NCBI RefSeq assembly: GCF_028437565.1
Contig: NZ_JAMRYR010000005.1
Location: forward strand, 1-64,000
Length of the DNA: 64,000 nt
Origin: Actinomyces sp. B33
GTDB taxonomy: Bacteria; Actinomycetota; Actinomycetes; Actinomycetales; Actinomycetaceae
Reading direction: 5' to 3'
Shown: piece by piece, positions 7,483 to 17,381 of the stretch
Position numbering within the stretch: position 1 is the first letter of the stretch
Layout of the letters: each line of letters opens with the position of its first letter
Program-made: the position numbers and the translations under genes
Notes under the pieces: model-generated
Database searches by the model: none
Told to the model about the DNA's origin: nothing
The model's input: the letters and a program-made list of their open reading frames with translations, nothing else

Positions 7483-8340
7483 GTGGCCCACGACATCCGC
7501 GCCCTCGATCCAGGAGCCGTCACCCTGGCGGCGACCCCCATCGGCGACTCCGCCGACGCCTCCGCCCGCTTCATCGCCGCGCTCGCGCAGGCCGATGTCA
7601 TCGCCGCGGAGGACACCCGCCGCCTCCTCGCCCTCGCCTCGCGCCTCGACGTGACCCCCTCCGGGCGCCTCCTCGCCCTCCACGACCATAACGAGGCCGA
7701 CCGCGCCTCCCGCCTCGTCGACGAGGCCGAACGCGGGGGCCGGGTCCTCCTCGTCTCCGACGCCGGGATGCCGACCGTCTCCGACCCCGGGTACCGGGTC
7801 GTCCGCGAGGCCGTCGTCCGAGGCGTCCCCGTCACCTCCATTCCCGGCCCCTCGGCGGCCCTGGCCGCCCTGGCCGTCTCCGGGCTGCCCTCCGACCGCT
7901 TCAGCTTCGAAGGATTCCTCCCGCGCAAGGACGGCGAGGCCCGGCGGGCCCTCGATGCCCTGGCCCGCGACCCGCGCACGATGATCTTCTTCGAGTCGCC
8001 CAAGCGCCTCCACGAGACCCTCGAGCGCATGGCCGGAGCGTTCGGGCCCGACCGGCGGGCCGTCGTGTGCCGGGAGCTGACGAAGACCCACGAGGAGGTC
8101 CTGCGCGGGACCCTCGCTGACCTCGTCGCGGCCACGGCCGACGGCGTCCTCGGGGAGATCACCGTCGTCGTCGCCGGATGGCGGGGGACGCGGGACCCCG
8201 CCGATCACGTCGACGCGGTCCTCGCCCTGGCGGACGAGGGGATGCGGCTCAAGGACGCGGCCGCCGACGTCGCCCGAGCCACGGGGCTGCGCACCAACGA
8301 CCTGTACGCGGCCGTCCTCGCCCGCCGGGCGGGCGGCTGA
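7483..8340 (+). CDS. rsmI: 16S rRNA (cytidine1402-2'-O)-methyltransferase
   Basis: A 285-residue tetrapyrrole-methylase-fold enzyme that 2'-O-methylates C1402 of 16S rRNA in the ribosomal P site, using S-adenosylmethionine. Visible RsmI hallmarks are the N-terminal ATPIGD loop, EDTRRLL, VSDAGMPTVSDPG, IPGPSAALAALAVSGL (SAM contact) and FEGFLPRK, followed by FFESPKRLHETL and CRELTKTHEEV. Length is normal. The GTG start lies 12 bases after the second permease gene with GATGAGA upstream, so it may be read through from the zinc operon. Linkage of rsmI with metG downstream is common in actinobacteria. Confidence 0.93.
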   Translation: MAHDIRALDPGAVTLAATPIGDSADASARFIAALAQADVIAAEDTRRLLALASRLDVTPSGRLLALHDHNEADRASRLVDEAERGGRVLLVSDAGMPTVSDPGYRVVREAVVRGVPVTSIPGPSAALAALAVSGLPSDRFSFEGFLPRKDGEARRALDALARDPRTMIFFESPKRLHETLERMAGAFGPDRRAVVCRELTKTHEEVLRGTLADLVAATADGVLGEITVVVAGWRGTRDPADHVDAVLALADEGMRLKDAAADVARATGLRTNDLYAAVLARRAGG

Positions 8341-8555
8341 CCCGGCCCGCCTCGACACGAGGGCCGCCGGCCGAGGGACCGGCCATACGTGGTGGGAGAC
8401 TCGCGGACACTCGTACTTCCGACTCCCGTCCGACGTGGATGGGCTCGCGGGCGCGATCTACGAGCAGGGCACGGTCCCCGAGGCGGCGAGCGAGGAGCAG
8501 GAGGATCGTGGGCGAGGACGCCGAGACGGCGGCGCCCCAGGCGCAGGACGGGCCG

Positions 8556-9131
8556 TCAGAAGACGAGGAGCGAATCGATCTGCTCGACGCCCGCGGCATC
8601 GAGGCGCTCGGTCGCCCTCACCGCGGTCTCGGCCGAGACCGGCTCGGTCAGATCCGACAGGATCCTCGCGGAAAAGCCCAGGCGCTGGGCGTCCAACGCC
8701 GTCTCGCACACGCAGTGCGACTGGGCGAGGCCGCAGATGTCGACGGAGTCCACCCCCGCCTCGGACAACACGTCCGCCAACGGGCGCCCCTCCTCGTCGA
8801 CCCCCTCGAAGCCCGAGTAGGCCGCCGAGTAGAGTCCCTTCTTCGTCGAGACGTCGGCGTTCACGCCCGCCAGAGCCGGATGGAGCTCGGCCTGCGCCGT
8901 CCCCGCGACCCCATGGGGAGGCCACGTGTCGACGAAATCCGGGGTCTGGGAGAAATGAGAGCCCGGGTCGATGTGCCAATCCTGAGTCGTCGCGATGAGG
9001 GCGTAGTCGTCGCGGTGCTCCTCGACGAACTCCGCGATCCTCTCGGCGCAGGCGTCGCCCCCTTCGATCGGCAGCGCTCCGCCCTCGCAGAATGTCGGCT
9101 GCACGTCGACGATGATGAGCGCGCGGGACAT
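8556..9131 (-). CDS. pncA: Nicotinamidase (pyrazinamidase)
   Basis: A 191-residue cysteine hydrolase of the isochorismatase fold that deaminates nicotinamide to nicotinate for NAD salvage. Asp9 in IIVDVQPTFCEGG is the catalytic aspartate. The metal-binding triad is in TTQDWHIDPGSHF. The GLAQSHCVCETALDAQ motif holds the nucleophilic cysteine; the common actinobacterial form is TDxCVxxTAxDA. The start is set by AAGGAG just upstream of the ATG at 9131. Longer in-frame extensions upstream are rich in Pro and Ala and lack a ribosome site. It is transcribed divergently from metG and convergently with rsmI. Confidence 0.9.
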   Translation of the reverse strand: MSRALIIVDVQPTFCEGGALPIEGGDACAERIAEFVEEHRDDYALIATTQDWHIDPGSHFSQTPDFVDTWPPHGVAGTAQAELHPALAGVNADVSTKKGLYSAAYSGFEGVDEEGRPLADVLSEAGVDSVDICGLAQSHCVCETALDAQRLGFSARILSDLTEPVSAETAVRATERLDAAGVEQIDSLLVF

Positions 9132-9310
9132 ACGGACTCCTTCCCTCGGCGATGCGACGCCTCCACCGTATCCGAGGCGGCTGGGCGCCGACGGACGAAC
9201 GGCGGGCACGGGGCTGGGGGCGACGAGCGGAGTGCCGGTGGGCGCCGGGCCGGCGGGGGCGAACGAGGGGGGAAGGGGCCGATCGCTTCGACTCGGGCAG
9301 GGCGAATGAC

Positions 9311-9325
9311 TAGGCTGGGCCACCA
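9311..9325 (+). promoter_or_regulatory. metG -10 box, leaderless start
   Basis: TAGGCT (9311-9316) lies eight bases before the metG ATG, and no ribosome site is present. Transcription should start at or within a base or two of the ATG, giving a leaderless mRNA. Confidence 0.5.
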
Positions 9326-11166
9326 TGAGTCGCATTCTGTCTGCCGTCGCCTGGCCCTACGCCAACGGCCCCCGCCATATCGGTCACGTCGCCGGCTTCG
9401 GCGTCCCCTCGGACGTCTTCTCCCGGTACATGCGCATGGCCGGCCACGACGTCCTCATGGTCTCGGGCACCGACGAGCACGGCACCCCGATCCTCGTCGC
9501 CGCCGACGCCGAGGGCATCAGCGCCCGCGAGCTCGCCGACCGCAACAACCGGCTCATCGTCGAGGACCTCGTCGCCCTGGGCCTGTCCTACGACCTGTTC
9601 ACCCGGACGACCGCGGGCAACCACTACCGCGTCGTCCAGGACATGTTCCGCATCGTGCGGGACAACGGCTACATGCTCGAACAGGTGACGCGCTCGGCGA
9701 TCTCGCCGTCGACGGGGCGCACCCTGCCCGACCGCTACATCGAGGGCGAGTGCCCGATCTGCCACACCCCCGGGGCCCGCGGCGACCAGTGCGACGCCTG
9801 CGGCAACCAGCTCGATCCCACCGACCTCATCGACCCCAGGTCGCGCATCAACGGGGAGACCCCCGAGTTCGTCGAGTCCACCCACTACTTCCTCGACCTG
9901 CCGGCCCTGGCCGCGGCCCTGTCGGAATGGCTCGACGACCGCGAGGCCTCGGGCTCGTGGCGGCCCAACGTCATCAAGTTCTCCAAGAACTTCCTCCAGG
10001 ACATCCGTCCGCGCGCGATGACCCGCGACATCGACTGGGGGATCCCCGTGCCCGGCTGGGAGGACCAGCCCGGCAAGCGCCTGTACGTCTGGTTCGACGC
10101 CGTCATCGGCTACCTGTCGGCCTCGATCGAATGGGCGCGCCGCACCGGCGACCCCGAGGCGTGGCGACGGTGGTGGAACGACCCGCAGGCCCTGTCCTAC
10201 TACTTCATGGGCAAGGACAACATCGTCTTCCACTCGCAGATCTGGCCCGCCGAGATGCTCGGCTACAACGGGCAGGGGGACAGGGGAGGCGCCCACGGCG
10301 ACCTCGGGGTCCTCGGACTGCCGACCGAGGTCGTCTCCAGCGAGTTCTTGACGATGGAGGGCAAGAAGTTCTCCTCGTCCCACGGCATCGTCATCTACGT
10401 GCGCGACTTCCTCGCCCGCTACCAGGCCGACGCCCTGCGCTACTTCATCTGCGCCGCCGGCCCGGAGACGTCCGACGCAGACTTCACGTGGGCCGAGTTC
10501 GTGCGCCGCACGAATGGCGAGCTCGTCGCCGGCTGGGGCAACCTCGTCAACCGGACCGCCTCGATGATCGCGAAGAACTTCGGTCAGATCCCGGCTCCCG
10601 AAGCCCTGGAGGACGTGGACCGCGCCCTTCTCGACGAGATCGGCGCCGGATTCGACACGGTCGGCGGCCTGATCCGCCGGCATCGGCAGAAGGCGGCCCT
10701 CGCCGAGGCGATGCGCCTGGTCGCGGAGGCCAACAAGTACGTGGCCGACACCGAGCCCTTCAAGCTCAAGGCTCCCGAGCAGCGCGGGAGGCTGGGGACC
10801 GTCCTGCACACGCTCGCCCAGGCCGTCGCCGACCTCAATCTCATGCTCTCGCCGTTCCTGCCGCACGCCGCCAACGACGTCGACCGGGTCATGGGCGGCG
10901 AGGGCGCGGTCGCCCCGATGCCGCGCATCGAGGAGGTCGTCGAACTCGACCCGCAGATCCTCCCCGACGACTTCGCCGGACGCGCCGGCTATCCGGTCAT
11001 CACCGGCGACTACACGCGGACCCCCCGGTGGCGCCGGCACGAGATCGCGGTGGGAACGCCGATCTCCAAGCCCACCCCGGTCTTCGTCAAGCTCGACGAG
11101 TCGATCGTCGACGAGGAGTTGGCGCGCTACGCCCAGTGCGCGCCGGACGACGTCACGGGCGCCTGA
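9325..11166 (+). CDS. metG: Methionyl-tRNA synthetase
   Basis: A 613-residue class I aminoacyl-tRNA synthetase that charges initiator and elongator tRNA-Met. The HIGH signature appears as PRHIGHVAG at residues 17-21. The zinc knuckle is [18 protein letters not shown], the CP-domain four-cysteine type. The second catalytic signature is [11 protein letters not shown]. The anticodon-binding helical domain follows ([17 protein letters not shown]). No C-terminal tRNA-binding EMAP-like domain is present, which makes it the shorter form usual in actinobacteria. The ATG is preceded by TAGGCT instead of a ribosome site, so it is probably translated leaderless. A strong hairpin follows at 11217-11250. 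Confidence 0.96.
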   Translation: MSRILSAVAWPYANGPRHIGHVAGFGVPSDVFSRYMRMAGHDVLMVSGTDEHGTPILVAADAEGISARELADRNNRLIVEDLVALGLSYDLFTRTTAGNHYRVVQDMFRIVRDNGYMLEQVTRSAISPSTGRTLPDRYIEGECPICHTPGARGDQCDACGNQLDPTDLIDPRSRINGETPEFVESTHYFLDLPALAAALSEWLDDREASGSWRPNVIKFSKNFLQDIRPRAMTRDIDWGIPVPGWEDQPGKRLYVWFDAVIGYLSASIEWARRTGDPEAWRRWWNDPQALSYYFMGKDNIVFHSQIWPAEMLGYNGQGDRGGAHGDLGVLGLPTEVVSSEFLTMEGKKFSSSHGIVIYVRDFLARYQADALRYFICAAGPETSDADFTWAEFVRRTNGELVAGWGNLVNRTASMIAKNFGQIPAPEALEDVDRALLDEIGAGFDTVGGLIRRHRQKAALAEAMRLVAEANKYVADTEPFKLKAPEQRGRLGTVLHTLAQAVADLNLMLSPFLPHAANDVDRVMGGEGAVAPMPRIEEVVELDPQILPDDFAGRAGYPVITGDYTRTPRWRRHEIAVGTPISKPTPVFVKLDESIVDEELARYAQCAPDDVTGA

Positions 11167-11216
11167 CTCGTCGTGCGGGCGGCGCACTGACAGAGCGGTC
11201 CGTCGTCCACGAAAGA

Positions 11217-11250
11217 GGGGGGCGGCCTCCGGAACCGGAGACCGCCCCCC
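11217..11250. terminator. Terminator between metG and the convergent minus-strand gene
   Basis: GGGGGGCGG-CCTCCGG and CCGGAG-A-CCGCCCCCC form a long GC-rich stem with a two-base AA loop. It sits between two converging genes and can serve both strands. Confidence 0.75.
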
Positions 11251-11308
11251 TCCGCTGCGTCCAGCCGTTCGTTTCGGGGGCTGATCGGGCTGGACGGGTC
11301 CGGGGGCC

Positions 11309-11893
11309 TCAGCCCGCGCGGGGCGCTGACCCGGCCGTGTCGCGAGTGGAGGGCCCGCGTCCGACGAAGAGCGCCGAGACGACCAGTCCGAGGCCGAGGA
11401 GCCCGATCAGGCCGATGAGGAGCATCGGGATGTTGATATTGCGGATGATGGCGAGGGCGATGAGGAATACCCCGGTCAGGCAGACGACGCCCGCCCAGAT
11501 CAGTTGGCCGACGCGAACCCCGCGAGCGGGAGCCTCGTCGAGGACTGCGACGGAGTCCGCTGCGGTCCAGACCTTCGAGTCGCCGGGCTCATCGGCTGGA
11601 TCTGCCGCCACATGCGCGGACGGTTGAGCCGGGTCCTGCGCAGAACGAAACGTGGCTCCCTCAACGGGGGGCGCAGCGGGTCTCTCGTCGGTGGCGGGCT
11701 GCTCCTCCTGCGCCGCGCGATCATCCGAGGATCCGGTGTCGACGTCGGGGCCGGTGATCGGATCGGCCGGGAGCATCGTCGTCTCAGCGGTCGCCTCGGG
11801 GACATCGGAGTCGAGGGGGAGGGAGGTCGTCGGCGCCTCCGGGACGACGGGCATCGGGGTCGTCGGGGTGTCGTGGTTTTCAGTGCTCATCAT
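11309..11893 (-). CDS. Hypothetical membrane protein with two C-terminal helices
   Basis: A 194-residue protein with no recognised family. Residues 1 to about 120 are a low-complexity Pro/Thr/Ala/Asp/Glu-rich segment, and two adjacent hydrophobic helices follow (LIWAGVVCLTGVFLIALAII and MLLIGLIGLLGLGLVVSALFV). It ends with a short polar tail. The start is ambiguous between two adjacent ATGs at 11893 and 11890. It lies six bases downstream of the PspC-domain gene on the same strand, so it is probably cotranscribed and part of the same envelope-stress group. Many actinobacterial PspC operons carry a small helical membrane protein at this position. Confidence 0.75.
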   Translation of the reverse strand: MMSTENHDTPTTPMPVVPEAPTTSLPLDSDVPEATAETTMLPADPITGPDVDTGSSDDRAAQEEQPATDERPAAPPVEGATFRSAQDPAQPSAHVAADPADEPGDSKVWTAADSVAVLDEAPARGVRVGQLIWAGVVCLTGVFLIALAIIRNINIPMLLIGLIGLLGLGLVVSALFVGRGPSTRDTAGSAPRAG

Positions 11894-11899
11894 GGTGCC

Positions 11900-13534
11900 T
11901 TACTGCTGGCCCGCCGGTGACGGGGCGATGGCTGAGGATTGCGCGTCCGACTGCGGTGCGGTGGCCGGGGGAGTGGCGGAGGGGGAGGCGTCCGATTGGC
12001 CCTGCGGGTCGGACGGCGTCTCGAACCTGTCCAGAGGCGAGGTCTCGGTGAAGGCGAGCTCGTCGATGAGGGCGTCGGAGTCGATGACGATGGTGAAGCC
12101 GCGCCCGGCCTGCCATCCGCGAGTCTGCGCGGTGATCGTCCCGCGGTCGTCGTCCGCGCTCAGAGCGCAGTCCTTGAGGCCGGAGAGCCAGTCCGGGGTC
12201 CGGGCCGGGTCGAGGTAGGAGCCCTTCGCGGACATCAGCTCGCCCTCGCACAGGATCCGCACCTGCTGGTCGGAGCGGGCTGTGATGTCGAGGAGGCTCC
12301 ACACCTCCGAGGTGACGCGGATCGTCGAGGAGGTGCCGACGGGGGCCTGCGACAGGTCGAGGACCGCCGACCCGGAAGCGTTGATGCCGTCGATCACCGA
12401 GTCCTCCCAGGTGAAGACCCTGGGAGTGGGGAGCAGGAGCGCGGACGGCGTCTCGTACTCCTCCTCCTGCCAGGCCGCCCCGATGAGGGCGACGGGCGCG
12501 GCGAGGAGCATCCCGATGATCGTCATCGAGACGATCCAGGCGGCGGCTCGGTCGCGCAGTGAGGCGACGGCAAGGGCGATGCCGACGATCAGCAGGCACG
12601 CGCCCGCCCCGATCAATCCGATCCTGGTCGCGTAGCCGTCGTTCTGGGCGAGAACCCAGTCGTACATCGCGTAGAAGGTCGCCGCCATCGTCAAGAACAC
12701 GAGGCCGCTGACGATGAGGTTCGCACGCAGGCCGACCGTCCGCGGACGGGGCACGGGGGGAGGGGTCCACACGGGGGCCACGGTCGGCGCCGGGTTCGGG
12801 GGCCAGGGAGGCGTCGACCGTGGTGCGGCGTAGGGTGCGGGTCCGCCGTGGGCGCCTGCTTGCCACGTCGGGGACGGCGCGCCCTGAGGCGCGGAGAAAG
12901 GCGCGCGCGGCGCCTGCCACGGGGAGTTCTGCGGCGGCGGGAACGAGGAGGGCGCGGAGGCCGGGTCGTGAGCCCCGGGACCACCCGGAGTAGGCCCTCC
13001 CGGATGCGCGGGGGGATGAGGCGTGCCTGCCGGGGGCCGGCCTCCCGGTGTCGGCTTCGCCGATCCGATGAGGACGATGAACACAACGATTCCGATGAGG
13101 GCGCACAGCAGTCCCCAGATCACCCCCCTGCGAGAGCCGAGGACGAACGACACGGGGAATTCGCCTCCCATCCCGAGGAGGATCGCGGCGAATCCGCCGA
13201 GGACGGCGATGTCGAAGCGTCCGGAGACGAGTTCGTCGAGGTGGATCCTCCCGTCTCGCTGCTCGGGCAGGAGCAGCCACGCGGCGCCGTAGACGGCGAG
13301 GAGGAACGGGGCGAAGAACATGGCGATCGCGGTGATCCCGCGGACGAGCAGAGGATCCCATCCCCAGCGGGCGGCGATGCCCGAGCAGACGCCGCCGATG
13401 ATCCTCGGTTCGGCCCGGAACCATCCGGACCAGCGGATCGACTCGAAGAACCGTCGATCGCCGCCCGAACGCGGGGGCTGTTGGGGGCCGGGGCCGGGCG
13501 GGCGGGGGCCTCCGGGCGGTGGGGTCGGCATCAT
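11900..13534 (-). CDS. PspC-domain multi-pass membrane protein
   Basis: A 544-residue protein. A Pro-rich start (about 25 residues) leads into a PspC domain (RWSGWFRAEPRIIGGVCSGIAARWGWDPLLVRGITAIAMFF, residues 30-95). Two or three more helices and a Pro-rich linker of about 110 residues follow, then four further transmembrane helices and an extracytoplasmic tail of about 200 residues. That tail resembles DUF4097-type beta-helix domains (SGSAVLDLSQAPVGTSSTIRV). PspC proteins sense or relay cell-envelope stress. The start is set by AGGAGG seven bases before the ATG at 13534. It is divergent from the PspC-histidine kinase gene, so the three products likely form one signalling system. Confidence 0.82.
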   Translation of the reverse strand: MMPTPPPGGPRPPGPGPQQPPRSGGDRRFFESIRWSGWFRAEPRIIGGVCSGIAARWGWDPLLVRGITAIAMFFAPFLLAVYGAAWLLLPEQRDGRIHLDELVSGRFDIAVLGGFAAILLGMGGEFPVSFVLGSRRGVIWGLLCALIGIVVFIVLIGSAKPTPGGRPPAGTPHPPAHPGGPTPGGPGAHDPASAPSSFPPPQNSPWQAPRAPFSAPQGAPSPTWQAGAHGGPAPYAAPRSTPPWPPNPAPTVAPVWTPPPVPRPRTVGLRANLIVSGLVFLTMAATFYAMYDWVLAQNDGYATRIGLIGAGACLLIVGIALAVASLRDRAAAWIVSMTIIGMLLAAPVALIGAAWQEEEYETPSALLLPTPRVFTWEDSVIDGINASGSAVLDLSQAPVGTSSTIRVTSEVWSLLDITARSDQQVRILCEGELMSAKGSYLDPARTPDWLSGLKDCALSADDDRGTITAQTRGWQAGRGFTIVIDSDALIDELAFTETSPLDRFETPSDPQGQSDASPSATPPATAPQSDAQSSAIAPSPAGQQ

Positions 13535-13678
13535 GAGATCGCCTCCTGGTGTTGTAGGATCATGGGATAACTGTCTCCCACGAGTGCGGGTCGGCGTCAT
13601 TGGGTGAAGCCCTGAACGGTCCCTGATTCCCCGTGTCCGGACGGATCCCGGTCCCTCGTTGATGCGAGAATACGGCGT

Positions 13679-14995
13679 GTGACGACGATTCCAGGACCGC
13701 GCCCCCCCGCGGGCGCTCCCACCGCGCCCGGGCGCCCCTGGATTCCGCCGGTGCCGTCCCTCCTGCGCCCGCCGCTGCGGCGCGCCACCGGCGAGTCCGG
13801 CTCGATGCCGACCCCGTGGATGGCGGGGGTGTGCTCGGGCTTGGCCGTCCACACCGGTATGAGCGTGGGCGCGGTCCGCATGGTCATGGCGGTCCTCGCG
13901 CCGGCGCTGGGCGTGTCGGTCGTCCTCTACCTGTGGCTGTGGGTCATGGTCCCCAAGGATGGCGACCCGGGCTCGGCGGCCCGGGCCCGTGGCATCGGCG
14001 CCCGGCTGTCGGCCCTGGGAACCGATCGTTCGCGCGCGACCTCGCGCAGCCAACTCCTCATGGCGGGGACCCTCATGGTCGTCCTGTCGACGATGGCGCT
14101 GATCCTGGCCAGTTCCGGAGTCGTCGATCTGCGCGACATCCTCTCCACTGCGCTCATCGTCATCGGCATCGGCCTCGTGTGGAGCCAGGGGGGGCGCCTG
14201 GCACTGGCGCGGACCCCCTCATTCCTGGGGATCGTCAGCGTCGGCGTCCTCATGCTCATCATCGGCCTCGTGGCCGTCGTCGGACGCAACGACCCCCCGC
14301 TGATCCTCCTGCGCGGAGGGCTCATTGGCGCCGTGGTCATCGCCGGGGTCCTCTTCGCCCTGACCCCCCTGTGGTTGCGGACGAACAAGGATCTGTCCGC
14401 CTCCCAGGAGCAGCAGGTCCGCGATGCCGAGCGCGCCGACATCGCCGCCCACCTGCACGACTCCGTCCTCCAGTCCCTCACGCTGATCCGGGCCAGCGCC
14501 GACGACCCGGTCCGCGTCCGGTCCCTCGCCCTGACGGAGGAGCGCGAATTGCGCTCGTGGCTCTACACGGGGCGCGAGGAGCCCGCCGCGTCGCTGGGCC
14601 AGGCCGTGTCCGAGGCCGCCGGCCAGGTCGAGAGCCGCTACGGGGTCCCCGTCGAGGTCGTCACCGTCGGCGACACCGTCCCCGGCCCGGCCGAGCTCGC
14701 CCTCGTGGCAGCCCTCGGCGAGGCCGTGGCGAACGCGGTGCGCCACGGGGCGCCGCCCGTCTCCGTGTTCCTCGAAGTGCGCCCCGACGTCATCGAGGCG
14801 TTCATCAAGGACGCCGGCCCCGGGTTCGACCTGGCCGCCGTCCCCGACGATCGCCACGGCGTGCGCGACTCGATCTTCGGCCGCATGGAGCGCGTCGGCG
14901 GGACGGCGTCGGTGCGCGTCAGGGCCTCGGGCACCGAGATCGGCCTGCGGCTGCCGCGCACCCCCCTCGACATCCCCACACCGATCCTGACATGA
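13679..14995 (+). CDS. PspC-domain sensor histidine kinase (LiaS/DesK class)
   Basis: A 438-residue membrane histidine kinase. The N-terminal Pro-rich stretch is followed by a PspC domain (WMAGVCSGLAVHTGMSVGAVRMVMAVLAP) and about four more helices. The HisKA_3 dimerisation helix contains the phospho-acceptor His260 in IAAHLHDSVLQSL, and a HATPase domain follows with N-box GEAVANAVRHG and G-box DAGPGFDL. The GTG at 13679 is the first start before the Pro-rich stretch. The next gene encodes the cognate response regulator and overlaps or follows within 15 bases. The divergent PspC gene is the probable target or partner. Confidence 0.88.
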   Translation: MTTIPGPRPPAGAPTAPGRPWIPPVPSLLRPPLRRATGESGSMPTPWMAGVCSGLAVHTGMSVGAVRMVMAVLAPALGVSVVLYLWLWVMVPKDGDPGSAARARGIGARLSALGTDRSRATSRSQLLMAGTLMVVLSTMALILASSGVVDLRDILSTALIVIGIGLVWSQGGRLALARTPSFLGIVSVGVLMLIIGLVAVVGRNDPPLILLRGGLIGAVVIAGVLFALTPLWLRTNKDLSASQEQQVRDAERADIAAHLHDSVLQSLTLIRASADDPVRVRSLALTEERELRSWLYTGREEPAASLGQAVSEAAGQVESRYGVPVEVVTVGDTVPGPAELALVAALGEAVANAVRHGAPPVSVFLEVRPDVIEAFIKDAGPGFDLAAVPDDRHGVRDSIFGRMERVGGTASVRVRASGTEIGLRLPRTPLDIPTPILT

Positions 14996-15009
14996 CAAGG
15001 GAGAAGCAC

Positions 15010-15660
15010 ATGCCCATACGCCTCGTCGTCATCGACGACCACCCGATGGTCCGCTCCGGCGTCCGCGCCGAACTCGAGTCCTCCGGCGCCGACCTCGTCG
15101 TCCTCGGCGAAGCCGCCGACGTCGAGGGCGCGATCGCCGCATGCCGGGAACTGCGTCCCGACGTCGCCCTCCTCGACGTCCACCTGCCCGGCGGCAACGG
15201 CGGCGGAGGCGCCGAGGTCGCCGCCTCCTGCCAGGACATCGAGGGACTGCGCTTCCTCGCCCTGTCCGTGTCCGACGCGCCCGAGGACGTCGTCCAGGTG
15301 ATCCGCGCCGGCGCCCGGGGCTACGTCACCAAGTCGATCTCCACCGCCGACCTCGTCGAGGCCATCGCCCGCGTCGCCGGAGGGGACGCCGCGTTCTCCC
15401 CGCGCCTGGCCGGCTTCGTCCTCGACGCCTTCGGCACCGGTGAGGTGTCCGCGGCCGACGACGAGCTCGACCTGCTCAGCGCCCGCGAGCAGGAGGTCAT
15501 GCGCCTGATCGCCCGCGGGTACACGTACAAGGAGGTCGCGTCCGAGCTGTTCATCTCGATCAAGACGGTCGAGACGCACGTCTCCTCGGTGCTGCGCAAG
15601 CTCCAGTTGTCCAACCGGAACGAGCTGACGAGGTGGGCGGTCCAGCGGCACATCGTCTGA
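15010..15660 (+). CDS. LuxR/NarL-family response regulator
   Basis: A 216-residue two-component regulator. The receiver domain begins IRLVVIDDHPMVRSGVR and has the phospho-acceptor Asp56 in ALLDVHLPGGNGGG; the glycine-rich extension of the following loop (NGGGGAEV) is longer than usual. The C-terminal LuxR helix-turn-helix spans LSAREQEVMRLIARGYTYKEV to TVETHVSSVLRKLQ. The ATG at 15010 has AAGGGAGAAG upstream. An alternative ATG at 14992 overlaps the kinase stop and would add six residues. Partner of the preceding PspC-kinase; likely regulates the divergent PspC gene and perhaps itself. Confidence 0.9.
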   Translation: MPIRLVVIDDHPMVRSGVRAELESSGADLVVLGEAADVEGAIAACRELRPDVALLDVHLPGGNGGGGAEVAASCQDIEGLRFLALSVSDAPEDVVQVIRAGARGYVTKSISTADLVEAIARVAGGDAAFSPRLAGFVLDAFGTGEVSAADDELDLLSAREQEVMRLIARGYTYKEVASELFISIKTVETHVSSVLRKLQLSNRNELTRWAVQRHIV

Positions 15661-15802
15661 CGCCGTCGGCCGGAGCGGCGGGTCCGCGTGTGGCGAGGTA
15701 GACGCTCGACGGCGCCCGGAAGAAGCGTCGACATGAGTAGGCTGATTCTGCGTTGGACTCGTCCCCGGACCGCGCTCTGGGGCACTGCTTCGAGAGGAAC
15801 GC

Positions 15803-17293
15803 ATGCGCCGTATCGGATTCGATCGCGACCTGTACATCACGCTCCAGTCTGAGCACATCGCTCAGCGCCGCGCCCAATTCGGCGGCAAGCTCTACCTGGA
15901 GTTCGGCGGCAAGCTCGTCGACGACATGCACGCCTCCCGCGTGCTTCCCGGCTTCACCCCCGACAACAAAATCGTCATGCTCAAGGAACTGGCCGACGAC
16001 GTCGAGATCATCGTCGCGGTCAACGCCAAGGACTTCTCCCGCAGGAAGGTCCGCGCGGACCTGGGCACCTCCTACGAGGACGAGGTCCTGCGCCATATCG
16101 ACGCGTTCCGCGACTACGGGCTGTACGTCGGATCGGTCGTCATCACCCAATGGACCGATGACAACCGGGAGGCCAAGGCCGTGCGCCGCAAGCTCGAAAA
16201 GCTCGGCATCCGCGTCTACCGCCACTTCATCATCCCCGGCTACCCGAACGACGTCGCCCGCATCGTCTCCGAGCAGGGCTACGGGAGGAACGAGTACATC
16301 GAGACCGAGCGCGACCTCGTCGTCGTCACCGCGCCCGGCCCAGGATCCGGCAAGATGGCGACCTGCCTGTCTCAGCTCTACCACGACCACCGTCGCGGCA
16401 TCTCCTCGGGCTACGCCAAGTGGGAGACGTTCCCCATCTGGAACATCCCCCTGGACCACCCGGTGAACATCGCGTACGAGGCGGCCACCGCCGACCTCGA
16501 CGACGTCAACATGATCGATCCCTTCCACCTGGCCGCCTACGGCGAGCAGACGATCAACTACAACCGCGACGTCGAGGTGTTCCCGGTCCTCAACCGCCTC
16601 TTCGAGCAGATCCTCGGAACGTCCCCCTACCGGTCGCCGACCGACATGGGGGTCAACATGGCGGGCCGGTCGATCTGCGACGACGAGGCGTGCCGCGAGG
16701 CGTCGAAGCAGGAGGTCATCCGCCGCTACTACAGGGCCCTCGTCACCGAGAAGAAGGAGATGGGCGAGCCCGTCCAGTCCGAGCGGATCGCCCTGCTCAT
16801 GGCCCGGCTCGGCGTGGAGAAGGAGGATCGGCCCGTCGTCGCTCCGGCGCTGAGGGTCGCGCGGGCGACGAAGGCCCCGGCAGCGGCGATCGAGCTGCCC
16901 GACGGCACGATCGTCACCGGCAAGACGTCGGCGCTGCTCGGCTGCTCCTCGGCGATGCTCCTCAACGCCCTCAAGGCGCTCGCCGGGATCGACGACGCCG
17001 TCGACCTGCTCGCCCCGGAGTCGATCGAGCCGATCCAGCGGCTCAAAACCGAACACTTGGGGTCGCGCAACCCCCGTCTGCACACCGACGAGGTGCTCAT
17101 CGCCCTGGCGGTGTCGGCCAACGGGGACGACAACGCCCGGCGCGCCCTCGACCAATTGGAGGCGCTGCGCGGGTGCGACGTCCACACGTCGACGATCCTG
17201 GGGACCGTGGACGAGGGGATCTTCCGGTCCCTGGGGGTGCAGGTGACGAACGAGCCGGTGTACGCCACGAAGTCCCTGTACCGCAAGAAGTGA
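15803..17293 (+). CDS. DUF1846 domain-containing protein
   Basis: A 496-residue soluble protein of the DUF1846 family. It begins [17 protein letters not shown] and shows the family's blocks, [61 protein letters not shown] and [20 protein letters not shown]. The GPGSGK segment looks like a phosphate-binding loop. Structures of this family are known but the reaction is not established. The start is set by GAGAGGA before the ATG. A TAGGCT box at 15738-15743 is the likely -10, giving a leader of about 55 bases. Standing alone, it gives no functional hint from neighbours. Confidence 0.88.
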   Translation: MRRIGFDRDLYITLQSEHIAQRRAQFGGKLYLEFGGKLVDDMHASRVLPGFTPDNKIVMLKELADDVEIIVAVNAKDFSRRKVRADLGTSYEDEVLRHIDAFRDYGLYVGSVVITQWTDDNREAKAVRRKLEKLGIRVYRHFIIPGYPNDVARIVSEQGYGRNEYIETERDLVVVTAPGPGSGKMATCLSQLYHDHRRGISSGYAKWETFPIWNIPLDHPVNIAYEAATADLDDVNMIDPFHLAAYGEQTINYNRDVEVFPVLNRLFEQILGTSPYRSPTDMGVNMAGRSICDDEACREASKQEVIRRYYRALVTEKKEMGEPVQSERIALLMARLGVEKEDRPVVAPALRVARATKAPAAAIELPDGTIVTGKTSALLGCSSAMLLNALKALAGIDDAVDLLAPESIEPIQRLKTEHLGSRNPRLHTDEVLIALAVSANGDDNARRALDQLEALRGCDVHTSTILGTVDEGIFRSLGVQVTNEPVYATKSLYRKK

Positions 17294-17365
17294 GCTCCTC
17301 CTGAGCGGGGTCCGGTGGGGTAGCCGCGCGCCGGGGCGTCGGACGCAGACGCCCTAGGGGTGCCC

Positions 17366-17381
17366 TAGAGTGAATGGGCCA
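17366..17381 (+). promoter_or_regulatory. pcrA -10 box, near-leaderless start
   Basis: TAGAGT (17366-17371) is nine bases before the ATG, and no ribosome site lies between. The transcript should start within three bases of the start codon. Confidence 0.45.

Noticed and set aside
5815-8358. Minus-strand open frame of 847 codons over the zinc operon
   Set aside because: Antisense to two clear permease genes and rsmI, with no start signal or family match.
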